A stretch of 64,000 bases of DNA from assembly GCF_018687715.1 (NCBI RefSeq), contig NC_056758.1, forward strand, positions 41,139,467 through 41,203,466, in the 5' to 3' direction. The notes beneath the pieces were generated by a model, which saw only the letters and a list, made by a program, of their open reading frames with translations, ran no database searches and was not told where the DNA came from. The DNA is from Carya illinoinensis (Eukaryota > Streptophyta > Magnoliopsida > Fagales > Juglandaceae). This document shows, in pieces, positions 63,100 through 64,000 of this stretch (position 1 is its first letter; each line of letters opens with the position of its first letter). The position numbers and the translations under genes are program-made.

Positions 63100-64000
63100 T
63101 AGTCAAAGTTCTTGGTCGAGTCAAACACTTCCAAATTCCAATTCGTTCAAAATTGTCATTATTTCTGTTTTATTTGAAGACCTAGCGTCCATCAAAAACT
63201 GCCTTGTCTAATCACCTATTTTATTTGGTATTTATACTTTCCGTCAATTCACAACCCGAGTCAAGTCAGAATCCATTCCAACCGTACACGTGTACAACTA
63301 ACTATAACCCACAGCCCTCTCGGGCTCCATTACGGCGTTACCGCCAAATTCCTTCCTGTCCCGTTCCTGGGAAAAAAAGCCTCCATCTCTAAAATCCAAC
63401 GGCTACCGACTCCTCGTCTCTCTTTTATGAAATATCAGCCGTCAACGAATTGTTTTAGTTTCATCCGTCTGATCGCCCACTCTTGCTATCGTACCGTATA
63501 ATATTATCTAAATTCAATTTTTCAAAACCTCGAGAGGGAGAGAAAGCAGGCTGCGAAGCAAAAAGCCTAGCTGCTGCGGAACTGGTGCATCTTTCTCTCC
63601 CCGTTTACATCCGTACAATTCCACGTTTTCCGATCGAATCCGTCAAATTCCGTCGGCGTGCCTCAGATTTGGCACTATCAGTATCAGGAACTTCCGGAAC
63701 GACTCTGTTTTCCTACCAGTCCATTCGAAAGACGCTTCCGGTGACGCATGTTGGTTCCCGGCAACTATTTGACAAGAGGACGGCCGCGTTTGATCGTTTT
63801 AATGTTGTTCTCTGACTTATAAAACTTACCTGCGTATATAAATGGAGGTGAATTGTCTATTTGATTTAAAAGATTTGGATTTATATTCGTTCTGTTTATG
63901 TGTGCTTAGTTTTATCATTTTTACTGGTTTTACTTAAAAAAGAAAGTGGAGCAGGGAGAACAGAATTCGGATTCCGGATCAAAAAAACTGGCGAGACAAT
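63100..64000 (+). other. Possible 5' end of a gene running off the right edge
   Basis: Base composition changes sharply from the AT desert to CT/GC-richer sequence, as at plant promoters and leaders. A plus-strand ORF at 63483-63815 (110 aa) is open but matches no family I know; the region may be a 5' UTR. A TATATAAATGG stretch lies at about 63835-63845. The gene is unassigned. Confidence 0.3.

Overview
The window is nuclear DNA of a seed plant, most likely a woody eudicot. Its genes carry GT-AG introns, all recognisable single-copy genes are plant families, and the intergenic DNA is AT-rich and full of plant LTR retrotransposons, a LINE tail and many MITEs. I recognise four real protein-coding genes (one cut by the window edge), one tRNA, one large pseudogene and one P450 fragment. 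I cannot name the species from sequence alone.

Layout. 0.37-3.71 kb (-): first five coding exons of tocopherol cyclase (VTE1); its 3' exons lie off the left edge. 5.4-9.9 kb: an old tandem duplication whose second copy was opened first by a MITE-like insert and then by a 3.4 kb solo LTR with a perfect 5-bp target duplication; the LTR contains a 57/45-bp minisatellite with a 216-bp higher-order repeat. 12.36-12.62 kb (+): CYP76-like P450 fragment with an in-frame stop. 13.1-14.0 kb: three MITEs in a row. 14.9 kb (-): tRNA-Ser(CGA). 16.19-20.43 kb (-): intact three-exon GT43 xylan glycosyltransferase gene (IRX9H type), whose second intron holds a GC-rich insertion and an internally deleted LINE. 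22.08-35.76 kb (+): a broken copy of EMC1 (ER membrane protein complex subunit 1). Its middle exons are gone and in their place sits a rearranged Ty3/gypsy chromovirus: an inverted pol fragment, a decayed gag/pol, a truncated direct LTR and a full inverted LTR. A 345-bp MITE with a 9-bp target duplication interrupts another EMC1 exon. 37.21-38.18 kb (+): single-exon armadillo-repeat protein gene. 47.46-53.48 kb (-): five coding exons of EMBRYONIC FLOWER 1 (EMF1), 1301 codons, all phases consistent. 63.1-64 kb: GC-richer sequence that may be the 5' end of a gene running off the right edge.

EMF1 is flanked on both sides by 8-9 kb deserts (38.2-47.4 and 54.8-63.1 kb) rich in (TA)n, long homopolymers and 4-bp palindrome repeats, in which I see no convincing exon. 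The genes do not form a pathway: VTE1 is plastid vitamin E synthesis, IRX9H is Golgi xylan synthesis, EMF1 is Polycomb-type repression. The most informative part of the window is the transposon record. Target duplications, inverted element pieces and a repeated CGA-to-TGA change (twice in the gypsy pol, once in the EMC1 pseudogene) let the order of events be read. I found no CRISPR array, no bacterial-type operon and no evidence for a wholly new biological system.
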